40,371 bases of DNA from Verrucomicrobiales bacterium (lineage in GTDB: Bacteria > Verrucomicrobiota > Verrucomicrobiia > Verrucomicrobiales > DEV007): NCBI GenBank assembly GCA_021648365.1, contig JAKISY010000033.1, positions 1 to 40,371 of the forward strand, in the 5' to 3' direction. A program made the position numbers and the translations under genes. Every line of letters starts with the position of its first letter. Within the stretch, counting starts at the first letter, position 1. Shown in pieces: positions 7,980 to 17,600 of the stretch. The notes below the pieces were generated by a model. It saw only the letters and a list, made by a program, of their open reading frames with translations, searched no databases and was not told where the DNA came from.

Positions 7980-8285
7980 TTAAACTGCCGTTTCAGCCTT
8001 TTTTTCTTCGGCTTCAGCTTTAGCTTCATCGCCACTCTCTTCCGAATGCTCATCGTCATTCGACTGCGCGACTGTTTGAGAAGGAGCAGGCGTGGTGCTT
8101 TTAGGTGGGTTAGTTCCCTCATCCGTGCCGCGTTTGATTTCATCTTCGAAATCTTCCTTAGCTTTTTTGAATTCTCCCATGCTCTTGCCAATTCCTCGTG
8201 CAAGTTCTGGTAGTTTTTTTGCGCCGAAGAGCAAAAGAATCACCAATGCGATTAAAATCATTTCCTGAAAACCTATAGGACCCAT
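7980..8285 (-). CDS. tatA: Sec-independent protein translocase component TatA
   Basis: A 101-residue protein with the TatA/E layout: a short periplasmic N-terminus, one membrane helix (about 7-20, QEMILIALVILLLF), the FGAKKLPELARGIGKSMGEF hinge and amphipathic helix, then a charged low-complexity tail rich in Glu, Lys and Ala. TatA oligomers form the passage for folded, twin-arginine-tagged proteins. The sequence cannot firmly separate TatA from TatE, and TatB would usually be longer. No tatC is nearby, so the rest of the translocase must be elsewhere. The gene has its own candidate promoter (8324-8351) and a terminator-like hairpin downstream. Confidence 0.93.
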   Translation of the reverse strand: MGPIGFQEMILIALVILLLFGAKKLPELARGIGKSMGEFKKAKEDFEDEIKRGTDEGTNPPKSTTPAPSQTVAQSNDDEHSEESGDEAKAEAEEKKAETAV

Positions 8286-8323
8286 AATAAAGTGTGGTTG
8301 GAGTTATTGTTAAACTATTATTA

Positions 8324-8351
8324 AAGATACGATTCGTTGCCAGCTTTGCAA
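8324..8351 (-). promoter_or_regulatory. Putative promoter of tatA
   Basis: On the minus strand, TTGCAA (8351-8346) and TATCTT (8329-8324) are spaced by 16 bases, each with four of six consensus matches, about 40 bases before the tatA start at 8285. Called by eye. Confidence 0.35.
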
Positions 8352-8376
8352 TGGAAATTTTTCAAAGAACACGCTT

Positions 8377-10287
8377 CTATTGAAAAGCCCCCGCCTTCAT
8401 CAGATACAAGCGCTGCCATTTTTTTGGCGACTCTACTGCTGCACCCTTCTTAAGCTGTGGTGAATCCGCCAAATGCAATATTTTGAGCGAGGAAGCATTC
8501 AAAACTTCAGGCAGTGTCGCCAGTGATTCACAGTTTGCGATCACCAACTCCGCCAAGCTTCCCACCAACCCTGTAGCGGACACTGATTTCAGTTCGCCAC
8601 ATTGACGAATACTGATCGCCTGCAAAGAACTCGCTCCCCCTGCCACTTTGAGGCCTGCCAAATTCTGCAACTGGATCAAAGTCAAACCCTGCAAAGCTGG
8701 AAATCCAGACACATCCACTTCCTTCAAATCTTGTTCAGAACTGCCAAATTGTTCATACACCCTTAAGTAACGCAATGCTGGCAGCTTTGCCAAAGGGGTT
8801 AATCCTGTAATACGAGGAAAACGAATACTCAAACTACTCAGTTTCTTCAAGTCTGCAGCCCTCGTTTGCAAAGCTTGCAGATCATCCTCGCTTAGCTTAG
8901 CAACTTCCAAATGTCGCAAGTCGGGGATACTCGCGATGACCCCCATGTCTAAATCATCTTGGTCTCCCGTCAGATTCAAATGACTCAACAACGGCAATTT
9001 AGAAAAAGGCAGCTCCACATGCGTTTTCAAAGACGTAACTTTGGCAAATAGTCCCTCTTCTGCCAATGCCACCAACTCACTAGCATTGTAAGTCTCGCTC
9101 AGCCATACCGTGCGCAACTGCTTCAGCCCCTTCAAACCCGCCACCTGAGGATCATAACATTCATCCCCCAATCTTAGCACCGATAATTTCGGGCAGTTCA
9201 CCAAGCCCTTCACATTCATTTCGTTCTCATCAGGCAATGCCAAACTTTCCAGCTCAGGCAGACCCGCGACAAAGTCACCGAACTTATCAGCATCTTCGAT
9301 ATCGGCTCGCTGCAAAGATAAATACCGCAAGGACGGCCAAGCTGAATCGCCTATCGCAGGACCTAATGTCACATTGCCGTCAGCTACCAAGGTGGTTAAA
9401 CTTTTCAGAGCAGAGACATCGCCCAAGGGGAAATCTCCCGTTTGAGTGATATCCAAGCACTCCAATTCTTTCAAACTGCTCAGACCATCATACGATACCA
9501 AATCGCGGATCACTCGGATAGCGCGAATTTTTGAACCTGCCACCGAAAGCCTCGGAATTTTGCGAACCACAAAAGAAAATACAGTCTTGGAACCCAATAG
9601 ATCAAAATCTGCATCATCCAAAAAACCAGCAAAGATACACACCCCGCTTTCAGGAATAGCCTCTTTCAAAGTCTTGAGCTGTTCTTTCCCCCCATCATCA
9701 TCGATAGCTATCCCAACCACCACCGGACGTGATTTGGCAGCACCGCTAGCACGATACAATTTAGATTTTAGATAAGTAAATCTCCACTCAGCCTGACCAT
9801 CATAGGGCAGCAAAAACTCTGGAGCATACCAATCCCCACTACGCCGCCAAAGTCGAACCAAAATCCATGCATTGTCCGGCAACTCTGCTTCCCAAGTATG
9901 CAAACCCACTCGGCGAAAAGCCGAAGGAATACCTAGCGCCTCAACCGTATCCACGTATTCAGGCAACTCCACCCGCAAGGTTTTCCACCCCGCAGGATGC
10001 CCCATCAACTCGCGGCGCTTCAGCCATGCTTTCAAAAACGCCACGTCAGGTGTACTCAAGCTATTGGCTGGAAGTTGGAAGTTTTTTCCATCACTCAAAC
10101 GAACAATCGATACCTTCCCGCCACTCACTCCCAATACGCGGGCAGTCATCGTCTTTCCGTTCTTAGCTGTAAAAGTATGCACATCGGGGGATGATTGCTG
10201 AGCATGCAAAAAGCCGGCCACACTGAAAATCAATCCAAACACCGTGGCGATCCTAATAATAATCAAACGAGAGAAGTTCATGCTCAC
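8377..10287 (-). CDS. Secreted SHD1-like plus leucine-rich-repeat protein
   Basis: A 636-residue protein with a cleavable-looking signal peptide (hydrophobic to about residue 29, ending FLHAQ). A domain of the SHD1 type follows at about 37-90: the pattern TFTAKNGKTMTARVLGVSGGKV followed by LSDGKNFQLPANSLS is shared with many secreted Verrucomicrobiota and Planctomycetota proteins. A poorly recognisable mixed domain covers about 95-245. From about 260 to the end there are LRR-like repeats with the L..L.L..C pattern near the C-terminus. Both repeat types suggest protein or ligand binding outside the cytoplasm, and no catalytic residues are evident. The gene starts 46 bases after the ABC permease stop on the same strand, so it may be the last gene of the polyketide locus, but it could also be independent. 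Confidence 0.72.
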   Translation of the reverse strand: MSMNFSRLIIIRIATVFGLIFSVAGFLHAQQSSPDVHTFTAKNGKTMTARVLGVSGGKVSIVRLSDGKNFQLPANSLSTPDVAFLKAWLKRRELMGHPAGWKTLRVELPEYVDTVEALGIPSAFRRVGLHTWEAELPDNAWILVRLWRRSGDWYAPEFLLPYDGQAEWRFTYLKSKLYRASGAAKSRPVVVGIAIDDDGGKEQLKTLKEAIPESGVCIFAGFLDDADFDLLGSKTVFSFVVRKIPRLSVAGSKIRAIRVIRDLVSYDGLSSLKELECLDITQTGDFPLGDVSALKSLTTLVADGNVTLGPAIGDSAWPSLRYLSLQRADIEDADKFGDFVAGLPELESLALPDENEMNVKGLVNCPKLSVLRLGDECYDPQVAGLKGLKQLRTVWLSETYNASELVALAEEGLFAKVTSLKTHVELPFSKLPLLSHLNLTGDQDDLDMGVIASIPDLRHLEVAKLSEDDLQALQTRAADLKKLSSLSIRFPRITGLTPLAKLPALRYLRVYEQFGSSEQDLKEVDVSGFPALQGLTLIQLQNLAGLKVAGGASSLQAISIRQCGELKSVSATGLVGSLAELVIANCESLATLPEVLNASSLKILHLADSPQLKKGAAVESPKKWQRLYLMKAGAFQ

Positions 10288-10333
10288 AAGGTGACTCTAA
10301 TTCAAGCGTTTGTCCATGATGGAGACAAATCAC

Positions 10334-11449
10334 TTATCCCTGCAGCGCCACGCTTGGCGTCAAGCGCGAGCTTCTCCAGGCTGGATACAAACCACTGAAC
10401 ACACCTACCAACACCGCGATCATCACAGCTCTGCTCATCAGCGTCAAACTCAAGTCCGGCTCTAACAAACCGTGAATGGCTGGAGTCATTTCTAAAAGCA
10501 TACAAGTCACTGCCCCAAGAATCACGCCAATCACCCCGCCCAGCAGTCCTAGAATTGCTGATTCACATAATATCAGGTAAACAATGCGGCGACGCTTCCA
10601 ACCCAACGCGAGAAAGATACCAATCTCGTGAGTCCGCTCAAACACCGTCATCAACATCGTATTCATCACTCCCAGCACCCCCACAATGATCGCCAATAGT
10701 GAAGTGCTCCAACTCATCGCACGGGCAATTTTGAAACCCTGACTCGTTCCCACCACTTCTTTCGCCATCACTGCACGCCCTTCTGGAAAGATTTTCTGAA
10801 TCTGGTCACAAAGAGCCTGAGTCGCCTCCTTGTCCGCCTCCGAAGGCACTTGGATGTCGATAAAGTTGACCATACCCTCATAACCGCTCACCTCTTGAAA
10901 CAGCGGCAAAGCCAAGATCACCGCTCCATTCTCCACCACCGATTTGCCATCGACGATCCCCACCACTTCAAAATCTTCAATCTCAACCGTCACCGTATCA
11001 CCCACCTTTTTCCTCAAAACCTCTGCAGCGAGACGTCCCAGCACCACCACTCGTTCCTTGTCGTCCTTCGGCATGCGACCTTCCACTACTGAGAGTTGAT
11101 CCCAAGTGAACCCGCCCCACTCACGCCCAGATACCATCATCATCGGCGCGTCCTCGACACTGATCATGCGCATCAATACACTGGTGATTTTTTTCACGTT
11201 GGGAAAGTCCCTGATCTCATCCTGCAACTTCGCGTCAAAAGGTTTCGGCATCATGCCGCCCTCCATGTTACTGACAATCACATCGATGCCGAGCACTTCG
11301 AGCTGTTTGACCACACTTTTTTCATAACCGGACGCCATGCCGACTAGCGCAACCACAGCAGCGATACCGATAGCAATACCGACCAAGGTCAAACTAGTAC
11401 GCACTGGGCGACGCCATAAACTACGGGTAACAATCGTTAAAAAATTCAT
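10334..11449 (-). CDS. ABC transporter permease, MacB/FtsX family
   Basis: A 371-residue protein with the MacB layout: one N-terminal helix (about 17-40, TSLTLVGIAIGIAAVVALVG), a large periplasmic domain (about 45-240), then three C-terminal helices of the FtsX domain, with the HEIGIFLALGWKRRRIVYLIL coupling-helix region between the first two. MacB-type pairs do not transport by alternating access. They drive extracytoplasmic movement of lipids, lipoproteins, peptides or polyketides. The start overlaps the ATPase stop by four bases, so the two are translationally coupled. Placement directly after the polyketide synthase, condensation and desaturase genes makes export or envelope delivery of that product plausible, although LolC/E-like or macrolide-efflux roles fit the family equally. 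Confidence 0.9.
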   Translation of the reverse strand: MNFLTIVTRSLWRRPVRTSLTLVGIAIGIAAVVALVGMASGYEKSVVKQLEVLGIDVIVSNMEGGMMPKPFDAKLQDEIRDFPNVKKITSVLMRMISVEDAPMMMVSGREWGGFTWDQLSVVEGRMPKDDKERVVVLGRLAAEVLRKKVGDTVTVEIEDFEVVGIVDGKSVVENGAVILALPLFQEVSGYEGMVNFIDIQVPSEADKEATQALCDQIQKIFPEGRAVMAKEVVGTSQGFKIARAMSWSTSLLAIIVGVLGVMNTMLMTVFERTHEIGIFLALGWKRRRIVYLILCESAILGLLGGVIGVILGAVTCMLLEMTPAIHGLLEPDLSLTLMSRAVMIAVLVGVFSGLYPAWRSSRLTPSVALQG

Positions 11450-12174
11450 GATTTATAGCTACTATTTTTTTCAGAGGATTTATCGTCGGAGACAATCAAG
11501 CCGTCTTTCATGGTGATCACTCGCTCAGCATGTCCTGCCACATCTAGATCGTGAGTCACCAAAATCATACTCATTCCCCGCTCTTGATGCAGTTCGTCCA
11601 GCAATTCCATGATTTGAACTGCATTCTTACTATCCAGATTACCCGTAGGCTCATCAGCTAGCAAAACGGCAGGCTCATTGGCAAGGCTACGAGCAATCGC
11701 CGCGCGTTGCCTTTCTCCTCCAGAAAGCTTCAAAGGCATATGGTCACAACGATGAGAGAGCCCTACTGAGTCTAATAACTTCACCGCTCGCTCTTTGCGC
11801 TCAGCACGCGACCACGGCATCCCAAACATCGGAATCTGCACATTTTCCGCCACCGTGAAGGTTGGCAGTAAATGGAAAGATTGAAAAATAAAACCGATGT
11901 CCTTAGCTCGGTAAGCAGCAGGGTCAGGCAAATCAATGATCGACTTCCCTCGAAACAATAAACTACCAGAAGACAAGTGATCTAAGGTTCCCAGCATATT
12001 AAGCAAAGTACTCTTACCGCAACCGCTGGGTCCGATGATCGACACAAAATCCCCTTCGCTGATCTTAAAGTTAACACCGCGCAAAGCCGGCACGCTACCA
12101 TCATCGTATTCTTTTTTTAGCTCAATGGCTTCAAAAAGGCTTGAGGGCTTATTAGTTGGGCTGGCAGAGGTCAT
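11446..12174 (-). CDS. ABC transporter ATP-binding protein, MacB/LolD type
   Basis: A 242-residue nucleotide-binding protein with a full motif set: Walker A GPSGCGKST, Q-loop FIFQSFHLLP, signature LSGGERQRAAIARSL, Walker B VLLADEPTGNLD and H-loop LVTHDLDVAGH. The FQSFHLLPTFTVAENV segment is characteristic of the LolD/MacB/FtsE subclass, which pairs with FtsX-fold permeases such as the one encoded next. It starts 65 bases downstream of the desaturase on the same strand. That gap is larger than the others in the locus, so an internal promoter is possible. Confidence 0.95.
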   Translation of the reverse strand: MTSASPTNKPSSLFEAIELKKEYDDGSVPALRGVNFKISEGDFVSIIGPSGCGKSTLLNMLGTLDHLSSGSLLFRGKSIIDLPDPAAYRAKDIGFIFQSFHLLPTFTVAENVQIPMFGMPWSRAERKERAVKLLDSVGLSHRCDHMPLKLSGGERQRAAIARSLANEPAVLLADEPTGNLDSKNAVQIMELLDELHQERGMSMILVTHDLDVAGHAERVITMKDGLIVSDDKSSEKNSSYKS

Positions 12175-12239
12175 TGCTATGTCAAAACTTAAAGTCGTTA
12201 TGAAAATTTAGTGAAAAACAAACAAAAGCACAAAGTCTA

Positions 12240-13199
12240 TCAAGCTCCACTCTTTTCAACGGTTTTCCACTGACTCCCCACTTTAGGGTCAGGTAACTGC
12301 CGAATCAAGTCAGCAATCGCTGCGTGGTAACTCGCATAAGGCCGCGTATCCCCCTTCTCCTCGGCAGCTAGCCACTCTGCGTGTTCGGGCATCTCCGCGT
12401 AAGGCATTTTGCCTTTGATATGATGCACCCCGTGAAAAGGCTCATGCAGCAAGGATAAAGAGATCAGCTTGCCCACCCACGTATCCGTTACAATGCTACG
12501 CGTGCCACTGCGGGGGGTATTGCCACTCAAGCCCACATGCTCGATGTATTTCCTCCAGCTCTGCATATTGCCCGTGATATAAGCAGGAATGAGATAGTTC
12601 CAAAAAAACCAAGGCCACAAGTCGTAGTGCGCGATCAAGGTGAATGCCACACTCCAAAATACAACAATCAAAGCCAATTCCACCCAAATACGGCGTCTGA
12701 TTTTAGGGCTACGAATCTCTGTTCCTTTACAGAAAAACGCTCGCCAAAAAAGAAAGGGCGTGAATACCATGCCTAAATTGAGCTCAATGAACGCAACTAG
12801 ACGGCGCTTCCACAAAGGAGCTTCTGGATCATTGAAAGGCCACAATTCAACATCCCTTTTAGTAGCAAAGTGAACATGATGTGACTGATGCAACATCCTA
12901 TACAAAGTGAAGCTATTATAACTTATCACCCCCATCAACATGCCATTAAAGTCATTCAATACGCGATTTTTACGGTATCCCCAATGCACGGCTTCGTGAA
13001 AACCAATAAGGAAACCATGCATCAGATGACTAACGATTAGAACCAGCAGCACAGATAGCCACAGCCACCCCCGGTAAACGCTATACACCAACAATGCCTG
13101 GCAAAGGTAAAACAAAACATTAATGACAGGTACGGCGGCCCTGTTAATTCCAATCCGCCAAGGAGTATAGCTGACGTGTTTTTTATTCCGCTCGTTCAT
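12240..13199 (-). CDS. Fatty acid desaturase family protein
   Basis: A 319-residue polytopic membrane protein with the three histidine boxes of the di-iron desaturase/hydroxylase family: HEAVH at residues 68-72, HQSHH at 104-108, and HEPFHGVHH at 252-260, whose last five residues form HxxHH. Hydrophobic pairs lie at about 22-62 and 172-212. Members introduce double bonds or hydroxyl groups into lipid acyl chains or carotenoids at the membrane. The gene starts 18 bases after the condensation gene stop and is clearly in the same transcription unit as the polyketide synthase. Either the finished chain or a precursor could be the substrate. A hydroxylase rather than a desaturase is possible. Confidence 0.87.
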   Translation of the reverse strand: MNERNKKHVSYTPWRIGINRAAVPVINVLFYLCQALLVYSVYRGWLWLSVLLVLIVSHLMHGFLIGFHEAVHWGYRKNRVLNDFNGMLMGVISYNSFTLYRMLHQSHHVHFATKRDVELWPFNDPEAPLWKRRLVAFIELNLGMVFTPFLFWRAFFCKGTEIRSPKIRRRIWVELALIVVFWSVAFTLIAHYDLWPWFFWNYLIPAYITGNMQSWRKYIEHVGLSGNTPRSGTRSIVTDTWVGKLISLSLLHEPFHGVHHIKGKMPYAEMPEHAEWLAAEEKGDTRPYASYHAAIADLIRQLPDPKVGSQWKTVEKSGA

Positions 13200-13217
13200 A
13201 ATGATGTGCGAAATCCA

Positions 13218-14606
13218 TCAGACATTCATCGCAGCAGCAGCAGTAATTTCCGGATGACTACAGACACTTGTCAACACCTCTTGAAATAGCTTGTTCAATC
13301 CATGCACATCCTCCAAGCTCACCACCGAAGATCGATACAGCCACACCACTTCAAACCCACCGTTATCTTCCGTTAGTTCACATGCCAAATCAAAGCGAGC
13401 CGTGCCTGTTGAAATCACTCTAACTTTGGTAGAAACCCCAGGCAAAGAAATCTCTGGCATCGGATGATTTTGATAGGCAAAACGAGTGTCGAATACAGAA
13501 TGTTGTTGTGGTGATTTAGGCTCGCCGAGTGTCTCTGCTAATTCTGCAAAAGGTATCGCGTGCTCAAAAGCGTCCATCGTTTCTTCATGCACTTGCTTGA
13601 CTCGGTCGGCAAATGCTTGCCGCGAATCAATATGACCGCGCAAAGGAACTACACCAGAAAAATAGCCCATCGTTTCACGCACCGAAGCTTTAGTCCGATT
13701 AGCAACAGGAGTGCCCAGCACGACATCATCCTTCCCCGTCCACTTGAATAGAGTCCACTGAAACGCAGCCAACAGAACATTGAAAGTTGTCACCCCATTT
13801 TGACGCGCCAGCTCGCGAATAGCACTAGCTTGATCCTCATTCATTTCCGAAACCCAACGCTGCAACCGCTCGCTCTTATCCCCATCGAAACTAGCATCCC
13901 CCCACAATAACTCAGATCCCGAAAGTCTATCCTTCCAAAAATCCACATGTTTGGCTATCTCCACCGGCTTCCACTGCGCACGTTCCGCCGCGCCCCACTG
14001 AGAGTGTGTCATCACCAATGGTTCGAGTGCGTCGCGCACCCCTTTCATGTCACCAAACTGTCTCCCCGCTTCCCGTAAACCTAAAATATAAGCCGTGCAA
14101 AGATCTCCCACAAAAGCGCCTAAGGTCCAGCCATCTCCCACCGCATGATGGATCGTGAATGCCACCACCCAATCTTCAGGTCCACGCTGCAAAATGCACA
14201 TCCGATAAAGTGGACCGTTCAAAAAATCGAATGGCTCAAAAAAGCCTTCCGCCATCACCCCTTCGATTGCCCCTGGTTGTCCCTCCTGCTCCGTCAATTC
14301 ACGGAAACTCACCGCAGGCTCTCCACCACTCGCCCGGATGATCTGCAAGGGGCGCTCCTTACCTGGTAAAAAGGAAGTGCGCATCGCCTCTTGCCGTTCC
14401 ACCACCCTTGCAACAGCCAGCTTCATTTGCTCAACCGTCGCCGGACCTTTGATCTCAAAATACGAGCAAATGTGATTCGCCGGATCACTCGGTTTCACCG
14501 GCGAAGTCTCCCAAATCTCACGTTGGGAGAACGTCAAAGGCTGCAAGCGAGCTTTCCCACTCGCAAGCAATTCCTTCAAGCGCGATAGTGCGTTACCTTT
14601 TTCCAT
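13218..14606 (-). CDS. Stand-alone condensation-domain acyltransferase (NRPS C / PapA-like)
   Basis: A 462-residue protein made of a single condensation domain with no adenylation or carrier domain. The catalytic HHxxxDG motif is HHAVGDG at residues 153-159 (His154 as base). Other C-domain features are LTFSQREIW near the N-terminus, the MRTSF motif at about 75-79, and GYFSGVVPLR with IPFAELAETLG in the second lobe. Free-standing members either form amide bonds for NRPSs or, like mycobacterial PapA5 and fungal release enzymes, transfer acyl chains from a polyketide synthase carrier to an alcohol or amine. The gene begins 14 bases after the synthase stop. Since that synthase has no thioesterase, this enzyme is the best candidate for chain release. 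The acceptor is unknown. Confidence 0.87.
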   Translation of the reverse strand: MEKGNALSRLKELLASGKARLQPLTFSQREIWETSPVKPSDPANHICSYFEIKGPATVEQMKLAVARVVERQEAMRTSFLPGKERPLQIIRASGGEPAVSFRELTEQEGQPGAIEGVMAEGFFEPFDFLNGPLYRMCILQRGPEDWVVAFTIHHAVGDGWTLGAFVGDLCTAYILGLREAGRQFGDMKGVRDALEPLVMTHSQWGAAERAQWKPVEIAKHVDFWKDRLSGSELLWGDASFDGDKSERLQRWVSEMNEDQASAIRELARQNGVTTFNVLLAAFQWTLFKWTGKDDVVLGTPVANRTKASVRETMGYFSGVVPLRGHIDSRQAFADRVKQVHEETMDAFEHAIPFAELAETLGEPKSPQQHSVFDTRFAYQNHPMPEISLPGVSTKVRVISTGTARFDLACELTEDNGGFEVVWLYRSSVVSLEDVHGLNKLFQEVLTSVCSHPEITAAAAMNV

Positions 14607-14620
14607 CAGCTCTTATACAA

Positions 14621-17600
14621 CTAACCTGCTGGTGCCGCAGCTTCTGGTTTGGTTTTATCTTCTGGCTCATCCTCAAGCAGACCTTCAAGATCCGCATCCG
14701 ACAAGGCATCCAAATCGACTTCATCCAGTGACAACTCTTCTTCAACAGGAGCCGCAGGCTCAGCAGCTACCGAGGCAGTGCTCTCTCCGCCGAGGTGACC
14801 ATAAATCAAGGTAGCAATCTGGCCAATGGTGCGAGCACGCATCAAGCTAGTCGGCGGCAAAGTCACACCGATCGAACTTTCGATCAAAGTTTCAATCTCC
14901 ACACCCATCAATGAATCCAAGCCCAAGTCCGTAAGCGGTTGGTCTTCACGCAAAGTTTCAGGTTTGACTCGCAAAACGGAGCCGACGATGTCCTGAACAG
15001 CTAAGCAAACGACTGCTTCACGCTCATCAGGTTCGGCAGATTCGATCTTCACTCGCCAATCCCCTGCTCCACTACTCGATTCATCCACCTCGACACCACC
15101 CGCAAAGATGCGCTCCAGCAAAGGGTTATCCTGCATCGAGCGGAAAGACTGACGCCATTTAGCCCAATCCACCCGAATCACCGCAGCTTGCGTGACATTG
15201 TCATCGAGGAAAGAGTCGAGCAATCCTGTCACTTCATTAGGCTCGATCGAGAAAGTACCCTGACGTTCCAAGAACTCAGCCACTTTTTCATTCCTAGCCA
15301 CATAACCCTCGCCTCCTAACACACCCCAGTTCACTCCCAGTGAAGGAAGCCCCATCGCATGGCGGTGGTGAGTCAGTGCATCGATCAGTGCATTGGCAGC
15401 AGAGTAGTTACCCTGCGCTGGATTACCAAAAATACTCGAGATCGAGGAGAACATCACGAAAGCATCCAAGTCCAATTTTGCAGTAGCCTCGTGCAACAAC
15501 CAAGCTCCTAGAGCTTTAGGAGCCATCACCGCTGCCATGCGCTCCGGATTGAGATCCGCCAACGGCGCATCATCGATCACCATCGCCAAATGGAACACCC
15601 CTTTGAGTGGACGACCCGTGGCAGCGATTTCTTTGAAGATCCCTTTCACACTATCTGCAGAACCGACATCGGCAGCTACCGCTAAAGTCTCCACTCCGAG
15701 TTCTTTGAGCTCTTCGATGAATTCCGCAGCACCTTTAGTCGCTGCACCCTGCCTGCTAGTCAGCGTCAGATGGCGAGCACCAGACTCGACCAACCACTTC
15801 GCCAGCACTCGTCCAAAACCACCGAAACCACCCGTAATCAAATAAGTCGCTTCGCTATCCACTCGGAAATCCTGATGCAGAGCTTCGCCAATACGATGCA
15901 CAAAAGGATCAGCAAAAGCGATCACCACCTTACCAATATGTTTACCCGCAGCCATCAGCCTGAACGCAGCATCCACACGGCAAGCTGGAAAGGTCCTGAA
16001 CGGCAGCGGAGTCAACGCTCCTTCTGCTACCAAATCCACCACTTCTCCGAGCAATTCACGAGTCAAATCTTCGTCTCCTGCGAAAATCGCATCCATAGCG
16101 ATCACGTGGAAAGAAGCATTGCGACGTAATGAGAACAACGGCAGCTTAGAATTTTGGTAAATATCTCGTTTGCCGATTTCGATGAATCGACCCGATTCTG
16201 CCAGACAGGACAAGCCCATCGGAATCGCCTCGGCGGCGAGTGCATTGAGAACCACATCCACCCCGCGTCGATCCGTCAACTCCATCACCTGTTCAGCGAA
16301 ATCTCCCTTACGAGAATCAATCACTTCAGCCACGCCTAAAGTCTTAAGCATAGCGCGTTTCACCGGGCTACCGGCAGAAGCGATTACTTTAGCCCCTAAG
16401 TGATGAGCAATCTGAATAGCTGCCATACCTACACCACCAGCTCCTGCGTGAACCAAGATCCACTCACCCTTACGCAATCGCGCAGCGTGTTTCAGCGCAT
16501 GCCAAGAAGTCATGAATACCACCGGCAAAGTAGCCGCTTCCTCATGCGATACCCCTTCTGGAATCAGAGTCACATCCGCAGCGCGAGCCAAGGTATGAGT
16601 AGCTAGACCAAAAACAGCCAAACCAAAAACTTGATCTCCCACCTTCACGCTATCCACCCCTTCGCCAATCGCGACCACCTCACCAGCCACTTCGTCACCA
16701 TACATCCGGGCATCCGCCGTTTCTGCAGGGTAAAGTGCCAGTGCTTTGAGCACATCGCGGAAATTCATGCCCGCAGCCTTGACCTTGATCAAAACATCCC
16801 CTTTAGCGCATTGCTCCTGCGGGAAAGCCGTGAACTTCAAGCTATCGAGAATGCCACGTTCACGAGACTCCAGCCGCAAAGGCACATCCGGAGACAATAC
16901 TTTTTCGTCAGTAGCCAAGCCACGAGTCATTCGTTGCGCATATCTAGCCTCGCCACGCAATGCAACTTCACGATCTGTCGCGCTGCTTAGCAATTCAGCC
17001 AGCAACATCTGCGCATCATCAGCAGATACTTCCGATGGCAGATCAACTCCCTGACAAGGAATGTTAGGATGCTCACTGAGGATCACTCGGAAAAGCCCGA
17101 TCGATGGCCCTTGACTCACGATCACAGGCCCTTGGTCACGCCCCGCAGGCTGTCCGCCACGAGTGATGTGATCAACCCTGGTGCCGCCCGTAGGATAGAA
17201 TTGGTCTAAGGCATGAGAGAAATGCAACAGCGCATCCGTTCCGATCAGGGCGTCGCTACCATCCTCGGCAATCTTCTCGTCGATGGTCCACATATAGACA
17301 AAACGCTCAGGACGTTCGTCACTGCTCCATGATTCGAATAACTTAGTCCAATCTTCTGGACTTTCTGGATTCATCTCAAAAGCATCATCACCTTTCGCGG
17401 CAAATTCAGCAGCTTGAGTCACCAGTCGGCACTGTTTACCTTCTGCTCGCAAAGTTTCAGCCAGGCTCGCACCTACGCCTTCTTGATCTGCCAAAATCAC
17501 CCACGAGCTAGCCACTGGCTCAGGCTCAGCGACTTCCTCGACCTCTTCAGTATCCTCATCCGTTACCTCAGACTTCTTAGCGATCTGCACAGGAGCTTTG

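Noticed and set aside
10308..10328. Short inverted repeat between the ABC permease and the SHD1-LRR gene as a terminator
   Set aside because: The pairing is only about six bases (TTTGTC with GACAAA), with no T-run on the minus strand; too weak to claim that it separates the two genes.
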